Below, piece after piece: positions 18,001 to 25,794 of a stretch of DNA of 64,000 nucleotides. The translations under genes were made by a program, and so were the position numbers. The DNA lies in contig NZ_QAVX01000016.1 in NCBI RefSeq assembly GCF_003121485.1, positions 44,693-108,692 on the forward strand, in the 5' to 3' direction. This stretch comes from Dyella sp. C11 (GTDB taxonomy: Bacteria > Pseudomonadota > Gammaproteobacteria > Xanthomonadales > Rhodanobacteraceae). The notes beneath the pieces were generated by a model, which saw only the letters and a list, made by a program, of their open reading frames with translations, was not told where the DNA came from and did no database searches. Position 1 is the stretch's first letter; each line of letters opens with the position of its first letter.

Positions 18001-18198
18001 GATGATTTCCACGATGGGTGGCGAGAGGTCCGGATACGCATCCACCGGCAGGCGTTGCAGCGAACGCGTGCCCGCGCCCGTCAACAGCAGTGTCATCAGC
18101 AGGACGAGAAGCGGCTGGCCCAGCGAGGCGCCGACGATGCGATTCATGATGGACGCCGTACGCGACGGCGGCACGGAAGAGGGCAGCTGATCGCTCAT
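15073..18198 (-). CDS. czcA: CzcA-type heavy-metal RND efflux pump
   Basis: This 1041-residue inner-membrane pump is full length for the HME-RND family. It has an N-terminal membrane helix, two large periplasmic loops (about 50-345 and 565-880) and two blocks of membrane helices. The proton-relay motif of helix 4 reads DFGILVDAAVVMVEN, with Asp409, Asp415 and Glu422 at the same spacing as the essential Asp/Asp/Glu of CzcA in Cupriavidus. It should drive metal cations out through the adaptor and outer-membrane factor encoded upstream. Its start overlaps the adaptor stop by 4 bases. Whether it exports Zn/Co/Cd or another metal cannot be read from the sequence. Confidence 0.92.
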   Translation of the reverse strand: MSDQLPSSVPPSRTASIMNRIVGASLGQPLLVLLMTLLLTGAGTRSLQRLPVDAYPDLSPPIVEIITQWPGHTAEEVERLITVPVELGMNDVPKTTTRRSISLYGLSDVILTYETGTDNNFARQEVFNRLGDLSLPSGVAPSVSPLSAPSGLIYRYVLQSTDRSPMDLKTLEDWTVEPQYKSVPGVADDSGFGGGTMQYQVLLDQTKLASVGLSAVQVEAALGANNANAGGGFYSQGGQFYYVRGEGRVETLEDIGNVVVAVHNGTPILVKDVGRVTIGIAPRLGEFGYEKQDDAVEGVILLRTGEKTQDVLKRVEAKTRQLNDEILPKDVKVVPFYDRTDLISLTTRIVEDNLLRGMLLVVVVLIFFLYDFRAGLIVATTIPLALLFAFICLDLQGASANLLSIGAVDFGILVDAAVVMVENIFRQIAEREGKPLNVKDIIRDAAAEVDRPLFYAVAVIVVSFLPIYVLSGPSGTLFKPMADTMIFALVGSLVITLTLLPVLCAVFMRKGVKERRNRIFEAIKSVYVKGLDACLAWPWVTAAASTLLLLLSLLLIPRIGAEFMPQLDEGALWVRATMPYTISFEEASKITPRVREVLRSFPEVTTVASELGRPDDGTDSTGFFNVEFYVGLKPYSQWNGTYRNKAALIDAINQKLQAFPGIIFNYTQPAEDAVDEAETGLKSALAVKVFGADLNTLEQKGKSIKKVLENVRGIRDVTLVQELGQPSLSITIDRAKIARYGLNVSDINGIIQTAIGGDAATQVVQGEKQFDLIVRLEEQYRNNPEEIKNILVTTPDGQQIPLKEFAAIEVTNGASFIYRENNSRYIGVQFSVEGRDLAGAVEDAIQQVNGKVKLPQGYRLDWGGEYTEYTASRAQLNVILPLTLALIFLLLFTLYSNFKFPFITVLGVLLSAPVGGIVALWITGTPFSVSSGIGFLALFGVSVQTAVVYISYVNELRRGGTNLTDAIREGAILRLRPIMMTALVAALGLLPAALATGVGTDTQRPFALVIVSGLFTRLLISVFLMPVLYALVARPDDRLEV

Positions 18199-19331
18199 TG
18201 GTTTTGCATGAACTGGACGAAGATGCCGCCATCCACCACGACCTGCTCACCGGCCTGCAGGCCGGCGGGAATGTCGAACTGGTCCCCGGTGCGATAGCCC
18301 ACCGTCACCGAGCGTCGCGCAAAACTGCCGTCGTGCTGGGCGACATAGACGAAGGGCAGGTTCTCGTCGTCGCGCAGCAGCGCCGATACGGGAACCAGCA
18401 AGCCGTTCGCTTCCTGGCGAGAATGGATCTGCACGCTTACGTAGGCCTGCTTTTTCAGCAAGCCCTGCGCGTTGTCCACCACGATGCGCGTGGGCATCAG
18501 GCGCGTGTCGGGATCGATCAGCGACGACGTCTTGGCCACGGTGCCGGCCAGGCGCTGCGCATTCACGCCGGTGGCGATATCGGCGGTGTCTCCCGGTTTT
18601 ACCGATGCCGCGTCCGAGTCGGCCACCTGCGCCATCACCCATACGTGCGACATGTCCGCCACGGTGAAACACGGCGTGGTGCCGGCCTGCAGAAGCTGGC
18701 CGGGCGTGATCTGGCGATCCACCACCGTGCCGGCCATGGGCGAGCGAATCACGCCATGGATGGGCGCAATCGGCTGGCCTTGTTCGATGGCCTTGATCAC
18801 CTTGGGGTCCACATTGAGCGAGACCAGCGCTTTCAATGCGGCGTCGACATCGGCGTCCGCGTTGGCAGCGTCGGCCTGCGCCTGGTCTTCTTCGCGCTTG
18901 GCGACGCCCTGGTGTTCCACCAGATCCTTTTCGAGATCGGCGAGCCTTCGCGCGGTGTGCGCCGTGGTCAACGCCTTGCGATACGTGGTGACGGCGGCGG
19001 CGTAGTCGGGTGAATCCACCAGGGCGAGTGCGTCGCCTTGCTTCACGTGATCGCCGATGTCCACCAGCAAACGCGAGACCGGGCCGGAAATCGGCGCGAG
19101 TACGGCGGTGGCCTGGTCGTTGTTGAAATCCACCGAGCCGGTGGCGTCCACCGTGCGGTGGTAGGCGGCGCGTTGCACGGTGAACAGATGGATGTTCTTC
19201 CGCTGATCGGCTGTCAGCGTCACGTTGGTTGGCGTGACGGAAGCCGTCGACGCATCGTCATCACTCTTGCTGGAACAACCGGCCGCACCGCACGTTGTCG
19301 CAAGCAGAAGCGCAACGCCAAGTACACGCAT
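18195..19331 (-). CDS. czcB: RND efflux periplasmic adaptor, CzcB/CusB type lipoprotein
   Basis: This is a membrane-fusion protein of the metal RND type. The start chosen, ATG 19331, has GGGGGAT upstream and gives a lipoprotein signal (VALLLATTCGAAGC) with the lipid-bearing cysteine near residue 20. A longer reading from ATG 19385 would overlap the outer-membrane factor gene by 11 bases. The lipoyl halves read APISGPVSRLLVDIGDHVKQ and SPMAGTVVDRQITPGQ, separated by a helical hairpin of about 80 residues, followed by beta-barrel and membrane-proximal domains. It links pump and outer-membrane channel. No N-terminal metal-binding His-rich region is visible. Confidence 0.88.
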   Translation of the reverse strand: MRVLGVALLLATTCGAAGCSSKSDDDASTASVTPTNVTLTADQRKNIHLFTVQRAAYHRTVDATGSVDFNNDQATAVLAPISGPVSRLLVDIGDHVKQGDALALVDSPDYAAAVTTYRKALTTAHTARRLADLEKDLVEHQGVAKREEDQAQADAANADADVDAALKALVSLNVDPKVIKAIEQGQPIAPIHGVIRSPMAGTVVDRQITPGQLLQAGTTPCFTVADMSHVWVMAQVADSDAASVKPGDTADIATGVNAQRLAGTVAKTSSLIDPDTRLMPTRIVVDNAQGLLKKQAYVSVQIHSRQEANGLLVPVSALLRDDENLPFVYVAQHDGSFARRSVTVGYRTGDQFDIPAGLQAGEQVVVDGGIFVQFMQNQ

Positions 19332-19374
19332 GCAAGATCCCCCGCGCCTGTTCGAAGGCGCGCCACTCACCGCA

Positions 19375-20886
19375 TTATTTTTCATTTTTGTCCTGAGCCA
19401 ATTCGGCGCGATTCCACCAGCCACCGCCCAGCGCCTGGAACAGCGCTGCGGTATCCGCGTAACGGTTGGCCTGTGCCAGCACCAGGTTCATGCGCGCCTG
19501 CTGATAGGCCTGCTCTGCATTCAACAACGAGAGATAGTCCGCGTAGCCGGCCTTCCATTGGCGCTGCGAAAGATCGAGCGTGCGTCTGGCGGCCTGCTCC
19601 GCGATGGCGTTGGCTTTCAGCGCCGCAGCGTCCTGGTCCAGTGCCATCAGCGAATCGGCGACGTTCTGGAACGCGCCCATCACTGTGCTGCGGTATTGCT
19701 CGGCGGCTTCCACATAGGCTGCTTTGGCGGCGCGTTCCTGGTGGAGCAGGGTGCCGCCCTGGAAGATCGGCGCGGTGATGTCCGCACCGATGCCCCAGAA
19801 ACCCGTGCCGGACTGGAACAGCTGATGCATCGCCAGCGCGGTGCTGCCGGTATTGGCGCTCAGCACGATGTTGGGCAAGCGGTTGGCGGTAGCAATGCCG
19901 ATCTGCGCGCTGGCGGCGTGCATGTTCGCCTCGGCCTGGAGCACATCGGGGCGCTGCGCCACGAGCGCCGACGGCAGGCTTACCGGTAGCTCCTGCGGCA
20001 ACTGGAGCTGCGACAGGTCGAACGACTGCTCCGTTGCCTGGCTCGGAAATTGGCCGACCAGCACCGCCAGCAGGTCGCGTTGCTGTGCGAGCTGCTTGAG
20101 CAGCGGCGGCAGCGAGGCATTGGTCTGCGCCAGCTGCGATTCCTGCGCCGCCAGGTCCAGGCCGCTGGCGTAACCCTTGGTCGTCTGCTCGCGCAGGATC
20201 TGCACCATGTGCGTGTTGATGTCGACCAGTTCGCGCGTCGCTTCCACCTGTGCCTGCAAGGCGGCAAGCTGCACGGCGGCGGCCACCACGTTCGTGCTCA
20301 GGGTGATCTGCGTGGCGATCATCTGGAAGCGAACGGCCTGTTCCTGCGCCTGCACCGATTCCACTGTGCGGCGATTCAGGCCAAAGATGTCCGGCGCGTA
20401 CGACACGCTAACTTGCGGCGTGAACAGGTTGTACTGGAACGTATTGGAGTTGGGCGTGGGCGAAATGGTGCCGGACTGTCGCTGGCGACTGGCCGAGAAA
20501 TCCGCCGCCACGCTGGGGTAATAGCTGCCGCGCTGCGCCAGCACGTTCTCGTGCGCCACTTTCAGCGCCGCTTGTGCGGCTTTCAGGTCGTGGTTGTTGG
20601 CGAGCGATTGTTCGATCAGGTCGTTGAGCGGCTTGGAGTGGAACAGCGTCCACCAGTCACCCGGAATATCGGCGCCCGTGGCGACGTGCTGCGCCTCGCC
20701 GCCGGCCACGTGGTCGGTCGCCACGGTGGTGGTGACCGGATGCGCGGTGTAATCGCTGACCTCGGGGGCGGCCGGCCGCTTGAAGTCCGGTCCTACGGCG
20801 CAACCGGCCACCAACGACGACGCCATCACCACGGCGATGCACCGCCGACGCGGCAACAGCGTATGAGCGAACCACGAAACAGACAT
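19375..20886 (-). CDS. Outer-membrane efflux lipoprotein, NodT/CusC family
   Basis: This is the TolC-type channel of the tripartite pump. The N-terminus carries a lipoprotein signal, SSLVAGCAVGPDFKRP, typical of NodT-family members. Two internally related halves follow with long coiled-coil stretches; the second begins near PSALVAQRPDVLQAEANMHA. Start ATG 20886 is preferred to an ATG at 21003, which would add 39 residues before the signal. It is the first gene of the operon, followed after 43 bases by the adaptor and then the pump. No regulator lies next to the operon. Confidence 0.88.
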   Translation of the reverse strand: MSVSWFAHTLLPRRRCIAVVMASSLVAGCAVGPDFKRPAAPEVSDYTAHPVTTTVATDHVAGGEAQHVATGADIPGDWWTLFHSKPLNDLIEQSLANNHDLKAAQAALKVAHENVLAQRGSYYPSVAADFSASRQRQSGTISPTPNSNTFQYNLFTPQVSVSYAPDIFGLNRRTVESVQAQEQAVRFQMIATQITLSTNVVAAAVQLAALQAQVEATRELVDINTHMVQILREQTTKGYASGLDLAAQESQLAQTNASLPPLLKQLAQQRDLLAVLVGQFPSQATEQSFDLSQLQLPQELPVSLPSALVAQRPDVLQAEANMHAASAQIGIATANRLPNIVLSANTGSTALAMHQLFQSGTGFWGIGADITAPIFQGGTLLHQERAAKAAYVEAAEQYRSTVMGAFQNVADSLMALDQDAAALKANAIAEQAARRTLDLSQRQWKAGYADYLSLLNAEQAYQQARMNLVLAQANRYADTAALFQALGGGWWNRAELAQDKNEK

Positions 20887-21372
20887 AGCCAGATCGACTC
20901 TCTCTACCGGACCGGATGATCCAGGCGGAGGTGGTCCCGCTGCGCCGTTTTGATCCCCGCGCCAGCCCCACTCTGCGCCTTCCCCGGCGGAGATATAGCA
21001 CACGCGTGAGGCGCATCTTCACGGCCGTTGACGAAAGTTCTCGCGACGGGTTTATGTCTGCGAAATGGCTGCCTTTTTGCGGGAATTTTCGTCGATCGCT
21101 ACGGCAAGATGATCCGCGGGCATCCGTTGATTTCCCGGCGCGCATGCCTATGGCGGGGTTCGGCGAGGCAGGGATTCCTGAACGGCAGGGCGATAAAAGT
21201 TGCTCTTTGCACCAGAAACCCTCTATTGTGTGAGGGCTGAGTTTCAAGGGTCACCCTGAATGGTGGCCCGATGCTGTAGATGGCAGTTTCACTACACCGT
21301 TGTACCCCCTTTCTCCTTGTGACCAGCTTTTCCGCCGCCATGCGGCTTTATTTTCGTTCCAAGGAGAAATCC
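20887..21372. other. Intergenic region with cold-shock gene promoter and leader
   Basis: This divergent region holds the upstream part of the efflux operon and the promoter and long leader of the cold-shock gene. No open frame with a recognisable product was seen. The leader of about 140 bases includes a GGGTCACC/GGTGGCCC hairpin (about 21249-21268). Long structured leaders are usual for cold-shock genes, where they act as temperature-sensitive switches. Confidence 0.45.
21200..21229 (+). promoter_or_regulatory. Putative sigma70 promoter of the cold-shock gene
   Basis: TTGCTC (21200-21205) and TATTGT (21224-21229) are separated by 18 bases, about 145 bases before the start codon. The fit to consensus is moderate. 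Confidence 0.4.
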
Positions 21373-21585
21373 ATGTCTCAGCAAGAAACCGGTACCGTCA
21401 AGTGGTTCAACGATGCCAAGGGCTTCGGCTTCATCAGCCGTGACCAGGGCGGCGACGACGTGTTCGTGCACTTCCGCGCCATCCAGTCGTCGGGCTTCAA
21501 GAGCCTGGCCGAAGGTCAGAAGGTGACCTTCATCGTGACCAAGGGCCAGAAGGGCCTGCAGGCTGATCAGGTCCAGGTCGTCTAA
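21373..21585 (+). CDS. cspA: Cold-shock protein, CspA family
   Basis: The 70-residue product is a single cold-shock domain with both RNA-binding motifs, KGFGFI (RNP1) and DVFVHF (RNP2), and the canonical [14 protein letters not shown] start. It binds single-stranded RNA and DNA, melting structures in mRNA. The start is ATG 21373, with AAGGAG ideally spaced. A long leader precedes it and an intrinsic terminator follows at 21607-21637, so it is a single-gene unit. The exact paralogue (CspA, CspC, CspD and so on) cannot be assigned, so the symbol is generic. Confidence 0.95.
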   Translation: MSQQETGTVKWFNDAKGFGFISRDQGGDDVFVHFRAIQSSGFKSLAEGQKVTFIVTKGQKGLQADQVQVV

Positions 21586-21606
21586 GACCCACCGTCAGTA
21601 CGCCAG

Positions 21607-21637
21607 AAAGCCCGGCCATGTGCCGGGCTTTTTGTTT
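21607..21637 (+). terminator. Intrinsic terminator of the cold-shock gene
   Basis: AGCCCGGC (21609-21616) pairs with GCCGGGCT (21622-21629) around a 5-base loop and runs into TTTTTGTTT. The adjacent A's on the left arm could let it work towards the TRIC gene as well. Confidence 0.9.
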
Positions 21638-21655
21638 GCCGAGACCATCACCTCG

Positions 21656-22270
21656 TCAGGCCAGCCTCGGCAATTGCCAGTTGTATCGAACCGCGGCCAG
21701 TCGCAGCGCAAGGCACACCACGCCACCCAGCACGGCCGCGACGGCCGGTGGACATCCAAGCCGCCTTCCCACGACGACGATGGTCGCGCCCAGCAGTGCC
21801 GCGCTCGCGTAGATATTCGCCACCAGCACCATCGGTACATGCGTCAGCAACAGATCGCGAATGACGCCGCCGCCGCAGCCCGTGATGGTGCCGAGCAACA
21901 CGGCGCTCAGCGAACCCATCTGGAAATCCAGCGCTTTCTCCGCGCCGGCCACGGCGAAGAGCGCGAGGCCGGCCGCATCGAGCGTGGTCAGCAATGCCGG
22001 GGGAATCACGGCGACTTGCGTGTAGAAGAAAAACGTCACCAGTCCCGCGATGAAGGCGAGCGTGGGGTAGCGCCAATCGCGCAGCGCGCTGGGAGGCGTG
22101 TCGCCGATCAGCAGGTCGCGGACGATGCCGCCGCCCAGCGCGACGACGAACGAAAGCACCAGTACGCCGAGCAGGTCCAGGCCGGCGTGAATCGCCGCGT
22201 TGGCGCCTTCAATGGCAAAGACCACCGTGCCCGCCAGATCGGCGGCGAGCACCACGTGCTTGCGGATCAT
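21656..22270 (-). CDS. TRIC/YicG (UPF0126) family membrane channel
   Basis: The 204-residue protein has seven hydrophobic segments built from two similar halves. Each half holds the family's glycine motif: ALGGGIVRDLLIGDTPP (about 43-59) and GCGGGVIRDLLLTHVP (about 130-145). Prokaryotic TRIC proteins form trimeric cation channels in the membrane, but the physiological role in bacteria is not settled. AAGGGGACAGC precedes the start. It is convergent with the cold-shock gene, and the TetR gene lies just upstream in the same direction, separated by 66 bases. Confidence 0.88.
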   Translation of the reverse strand: MIRKHVVLAADLAGTVVFAIEGANAAIHAGLDLLGVLVLSFVVALGGGIVRDLLIGDTPPSALRDWRYPTLAFIAGLVTFFFYTQVAVIPPALLTTLDAAGLALFAVAGAEKALDFQMGSLSAVLLGTITGCGGGVIRDLLLTHVPMVLVANIYASAALLGATIVVVGRRLGCPPAVAAVLGGVVCLALRLAAVRYNWQLPRLA

Positions 22271-22336
22271 GCTGTCCCCTTGAGCCCCTTCACCGCAGTC
22301 TAGTGCAAGGTTGCCCGGGCGCCGGCGCTTGCGCGG

Positions 22337-23032
22337 TCAGGGTTCGACCGGCGCACTCAGCGCGCCACGCGTATGCGCGCGCAAAACCGCCTTGATCTTC
22401 GCGCGCTGGGCGGCATCGGGGTTGGCCCAGCCAAGGCGTTCCAGCGGCGATCCGGGAAGCGGGTGGAGCGACGTGAGCTGCCCGAGCAGCAGGCCGGTGC
22501 GCAGGCGCACTTCGTCGTCTTCCTCGCGTTCCATCGTCCGGGCGACGAGCTGCGCACAGGTTGCCATCAGCGGTTTGGACAGCTGCTCGCGAAGCACTTC
22601 CGACGCCGGGCTGCTCTCGTGGCGGTTGCGCGCCATGAACAGCGCACGCTCGGGGCGGGATTTGGAAAACAGCGACGCGTCCACCAGCGCATCCATCAAC
22701 TGGTGCAGCGATTCCAGGGCGTCGTCCCGTGATGCGCCTGCGGGAAGTGCACGCGCCTGTTCCAGCGGCGTCTTCAATATTTTCAGCGCTTCGTCAGCGA
22801 TGAATTCGCCGCAGGCGCGGCTCAGTCCTTCCTTGCTGTCGAAGTAGTACTGCAGGGCGGGAGGTTGCACCCCGGCGGCCTGGGCAATCTTCCGGGTGGA
22901 GGCACGCTCGTAGCCCTCGTCGCCGAACACGCGCAGCGCGGCCTCGATCAGCCGAATCCGCTGTTCTTCACCGCGCGCATAGCCGCCCGACGAGGGCCGG
23001 CGACGGGGTTGGGGAGTGTTCTCGGGCGACAC
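22337..23032 (-). CDS. TetR-family repressor, CecR-like, of the EmrAB operon
   Basis: The N-terminal helix-turn-helix (about 27-75) reads IRLIEAALRVFGDEGYERAS followed by TRKIAQAAGVQPPALQYYFD and SKEGL, typical of TetR regulators. The C-terminal ligand domain resembles the CecR/YbiH type (DUF1956). Translation starts at GTG 23032 with CGGAGAACTGC upstream. The gene is divergent from emrA, and a perfect palindrome in the shared region overlaps the likely emrA promoter. It is probably a drug-responsive repressor of the efflux operon and of itself. Confidence 0.88.
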   Translation of the reverse strand: MSPENTPQPRRRPSSGGYARGEEQRIRLIEAALRVFGDEGYERASTRKIAQAAGVQPPALQYYFDSKEGLSRACGEFIADEALKILKTPLEQARALPAGASRDDALESLHQLMDALVDASLFSKSRPERALFMARNRHESSPASEVLREQLSKPLMATCAQLVARTMEREEDDEVRLRTGLLLGQLTSLHPLPGSPLERLGWANPDAAQRAKIKAVLRAHTRGALSAPVEP

Positions 23033-23060
23033 GCAGTTCTCCGGCTAACAAATCTTCCGC

Positions 23061-23090
23061 TTGACAGACATCTTCCACTTGGAAGATTTT
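23061..23090. promoter_or_regulatory. Promoter and palindromic operator between TetR gene and emrA
   Basis: ATCTTCCA (23070-23077) and TGGAAGAT (23080-23087) form a perfect 8-bp inverted repeat with a 2-base centre. It sits between a TTGACA box (23061-23066) and the expected -10 region near 23084-23090 on the plus strand. A second half-site, AATCTTCCGC, lies at 23051-23060. A repressor bound here would block the emrA promoter. Confidence 0.75.
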
Positions 23091-23118
23091 ATCGCACCCT
23101 GATACCTCGGCCCAGATC

Positions 23119-24225
23119 ATGCCCCAAGATCCACGCGATTCGTCCGCGCCGGACGCCACGCCCGCGCAGGCGTCGAAAGCGCGCCGCACGCGCCTTGTCC
23201 TGATGACCGTGGCCGGCGTCGCCGTGCTGGTGGCGGCGTGGTGGGGCATTGGCTGGTGGTTGCATGGGCGTTTCGTGCAGACCACCAACGACGCCTACCT
23301 GAAGGCCGACCAGGTGGCTGCCGCGCCCAAGGTGCAGGGTTACGTCGCCGAGGTGCTGGTGGGCGACAACCAGGATGTGGTCGCGGGGCAGCCGCTGGTG
23401 CGCATCGATGCCAGCAACTATCAATCCTCGCTGGATCAGCAGAACGCCGCGCTCGATGCCCGCAAGGCGGACCTGCGCACGGCCGAGCGACAGATCACCC
23501 AGCAGGAATCGTCCATCGCGCAGGCGAAGGCGCAGTGGGAAGGTTCGCGCGCCAACGCCGCTTATGCAGCGCGCGAAGCCGAGCGCTTCAAGAACCTGAG
23601 CTCGCAGGGCGTGGAGACGGCGGAAAAGGCGGCCGATGCACGCAACCAGCAGGAGCAGGCGACCTCGAAGGAACAAGCCAGCGCCGCGGCCCTGCAGCAG
23701 GCCGAGCGTCAGCTGGACACGCTGAAGGCACAGGCCGACCAGGCGCGCGCACAGCTGGAAGCGGCGCAGGCACAGCTGGCGACCGCGCACATCAACCTGG
23801 ACGACACGCTGATTCGCGCACGCATTGCCGGCCGCATCGGCGACCGCGCGGTGCAGGTGGGCCAGTACGTGCAACCCGGCACGCGCCTGATGACGGTGGT
23901 GCCGGTGGACCACGTGTACCTGGTCGCCAACTTCAAGGAAACGCAGGTGGCACACATGCGTGCGGGGCAGCCGGCGAAGATCAAGGTGGATGCGCTGGAT
24001 GGTCGCGTGGTCGATGGCGTGGTGGACAGCTTCTCGCCGGGCACCGGCGCGCAGTTCGCGCTGCTCCCCGCGCAGAACGCCACCGGCAACTTCACCAAGA
24101 TCGTGCAGCGCGTGCCCGTTCGCATTCGCGTCACCGTTCCGGATGATCTGAAGGGCCGCCTGTTGCCGGGCTATTCGGTCACGGTGGATGTGGACACGCA
24201 GGCCGGGCAGGCCCACCAGTCGTGA
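23119..24225 (+). CDS. emrA: EmrA-like membrane fusion protein (HlyD family)
   Basis: The 368-residue protein has a cytoplasmic N-terminus, one membrane helix (about 26-47), and a periplasmic part. That part begins TTNDAYLKADQVAAAPKVQG, the standard EmrA/HlyD start, and continues with a lipoyl half, a long coiled-coil hairpin (about 98-225), the second lipoyl half (AGRIGDRAVQVGQYVQPG) and a beta-barrel. It bridges the MFS pump and the outer-membrane channel. Its TGA overlaps the GTG start of emrB by 3 bases. It is the first gene of a three-gene drug-efflux operon. Confidence 0.92.
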   Translation: MPQDPRDSSAPDATPAQASKARRTRLVLMTVAGVAVLVAAWWGIGWWLHGRFVQTTNDAYLKADQVAAAPKVQGYVAEVLVGDNQDVVAGQPLVRIDASNYQSSLDQQNAALDARKADLRTAERQITQQESSIAQAKAQWEGSRANAAYAAREAERFKNLSSQGVETAEKAADARNQQEQATSKEQASAAALQQAERQLDTLKAQADQARAQLEAAQAQLATAHINLDDTLIRARIAGRIGDRAVQVGQYVQPGTRLMTVVPVDHVYLVANFKETQVAHMRAGQPAKIKVDALDGRVVDGVVDSFSPGTGAQFALLPAQNATGNFTKIVQRVPVRIRVTVPDDLKGRLLPGYSVTVDVDTQAGQAHQS

Positions 24226-25784
24226 CCGACGCCACGCACCACGAGCGCGCGACCACCCAGGACTGGGTGGCCGTGATCGGCGGCGCGCTGGGCGCGCTGA
24301 TCGCCTCGCTCGATATTTCCATCGTCAACTCCGCGTTGCCGCGCATCCAGGGTGAAATCGGCGCCAGCGGCACGGAAGGCACATGGATTGCCACGGGCTA
24401 TCTGGTGAGCGAAGTGGTGATGATTCCGCTCACCGCGTGGCTCTCGCGCGTGTTCGGCCAGCGCGCGCTGCTGCTCACCTGCACGGTCATGTTTACCTTG
24501 TTCTCCATGCTGTGCGGCATGAGCCATTCGCTGGAAGCGATGGTGCTGGGGCGCGTGGGCCAGGGCTTTTTCGGCGGCGCGCTGATTCCGGCGGGGCAGA
24601 CCATCATCCGCACGCGCTTGCCCGCGAAGCAGTTGCCGGTAGGCATGTCCATCTTCGGCCTCATCGTGCTGCTAGGTCCGCTGGTGGGTCCGGTGGTGGG
24701 CGGCTGGCTCACCGAAAGCGTGGGCTGGCAGTGGTGCTTCTTCCTCAACCTGCCCATTGCGGTGGCGCTGGTGACCTTGCTGCTGCTTGGCCTGCCCAAG
24801 GAGCGGATGGACATTACGCAGCTGCTCGAAGCCGACTGGCTTGGCATCGTCGGCATGACCGCCGGCCTGGGTTGCCTCACCGTGGTGCTGGAGGAAGGGC
24901 AGCGCGAACGCTGGTTTGAGTCGAACATGATCGTGTGGCTCGCGGTTTTTTCCGCCATCGGCTTCGTGCTGCTGGCCATTGCACAGGTCACCAGTCGTCG
25001 CCCGGTTCTCAAGCTGCGATTGATGTTGAACCGCTCGTACGCGGCGGTGATCGTGATCGTGGTGGCCGTGGGCATGGCGGTGTACGGCATCCTGTATCTG
25101 ATACCGCAGTTCCTCGCCGGTATTTCCGGCTACGACGCGGAGCAATCGGGGCGCGTGCTGTTTCTCTCGGGCATACCGGCATTCCTGTTGATGCCGTTCC
25201 TGCCCAGGCTGTTGCGCCTGAACTTGCGCATGATGGTCATCATTGGCCTGCTCTGCTTTGCGGCGAGCTGCTTCATGGATGTGGATCTCACGGCGCAATC
25301 GGCGGGCGAAGCCTTCGTGTGGTCGCAGCTGCTGCGTGGCGTTGGGCAGATCTTCGCGTTCATGCCGCTCAACCAGGCATCGGTCGGTTCGGTAGGACGC
25401 GAAGACGCCGCCGATGCAGCGGGTCTCTACAACATGGCGCGCAACCTGGGCGGTTCGTTGGGCCTGGCGATACTCGGCGCCGTCATCGACCGCCAGACGA
25501 CGCAGCATGTGCAGTCCATCGGCGAAGCGTTGACGGCCAATGCGCCGGTGGGGCAGGACTATCTCAATGGTCTCTCCGCCGTATTTGCGCAGAACGGCGG
25601 CGACGCGGCCGCAGCCCACACGGCAGCGATAGCGCAGCTGGCCAATGTGATCCAGCAGCAGGCCACCGTGATCACCTACACCAATTGTTTCTGGTTTCTC
25701 GGCGTGGCCATGCTGGCCATGATTCCCCTGACGTTTGTGCTGCGGACGAAGCCCGGTGTGGCTCCTTCCCAGGCAGCCCATTGA
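24222..25784 (+). CDS. emrB: EmrB/QacA-type MFS drug transporter (DHA2 family, 14 segments)
   Basis: This is the 520-residue inner-membrane pump of the tripartite system. It starts with GTG overlapping the emrA stop. Helix 1 carries the DHA2 motif LDISIVNSALPRIQGE, helix 4 has the R-x-G-Q-G-x-x-x-G pattern (LGRVGQGFFGGALIPAG), and helix 5 has the motif C region GPLVGPVVGGWL. Fourteen hydrophobic segments can be counted. It should export hydrophobic drugs or uncouplers using the proton gradient. Confidence 0.92.
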   Translation: MTDATHHERATTQDWVAVIGGALGALIASLDISIVNSALPRIQGEIGASGTEGTWIATGYLVSEVVMIPLTAWLSRVFGQRALLLTCTVMFTLFSMLCGMSHSLEAMVLGRVGQGFFGGALIPAGQTIIRTRLPAKQLPVGMSIFGLIVLLGPLVGPVVGGWLTESVGWQWCFFLNLPIAVALVTLLLLGLPKERMDITQLLEADWLGIVGMTAGLGCLTVVLEEGQRERWFESNMIVWLAVFSAIGFVLLAIAQVTSRRPVLKLRLMLNRSYAAVIVIVVAVGMAVYGILYLIPQFLAGISGYDAEQSGRVLFLSGIPAFLLMPFLPRLLRLNLRMMVIIGLLCFAASCFMDVDLTAQSAGEAFVWSQLLRGVGQIFAFMPLNQASVGSVGREDAADAAGLYNMARNLGGSLGLAILGAVIDRQTTQHVQSIGEALTANAPVGQDYLNGLSAVFAQNGGDAAAAHTAAIAQLANVIQQQATVITYTNCFWFLGVAMLAMIPLTFVLRTKPGVAPSQAAH

Positions 25785-25794
25785 GGCACGCCTC

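Noticed and set aside
15367..18297. Long plus-strand open frames (541 and 428 residues) opposite the metal efflux operon
   Set aside because: They are antisense to well-conserved czcA and czcB; composition is His/Gln/Arg-rich shadow coding with no domain.
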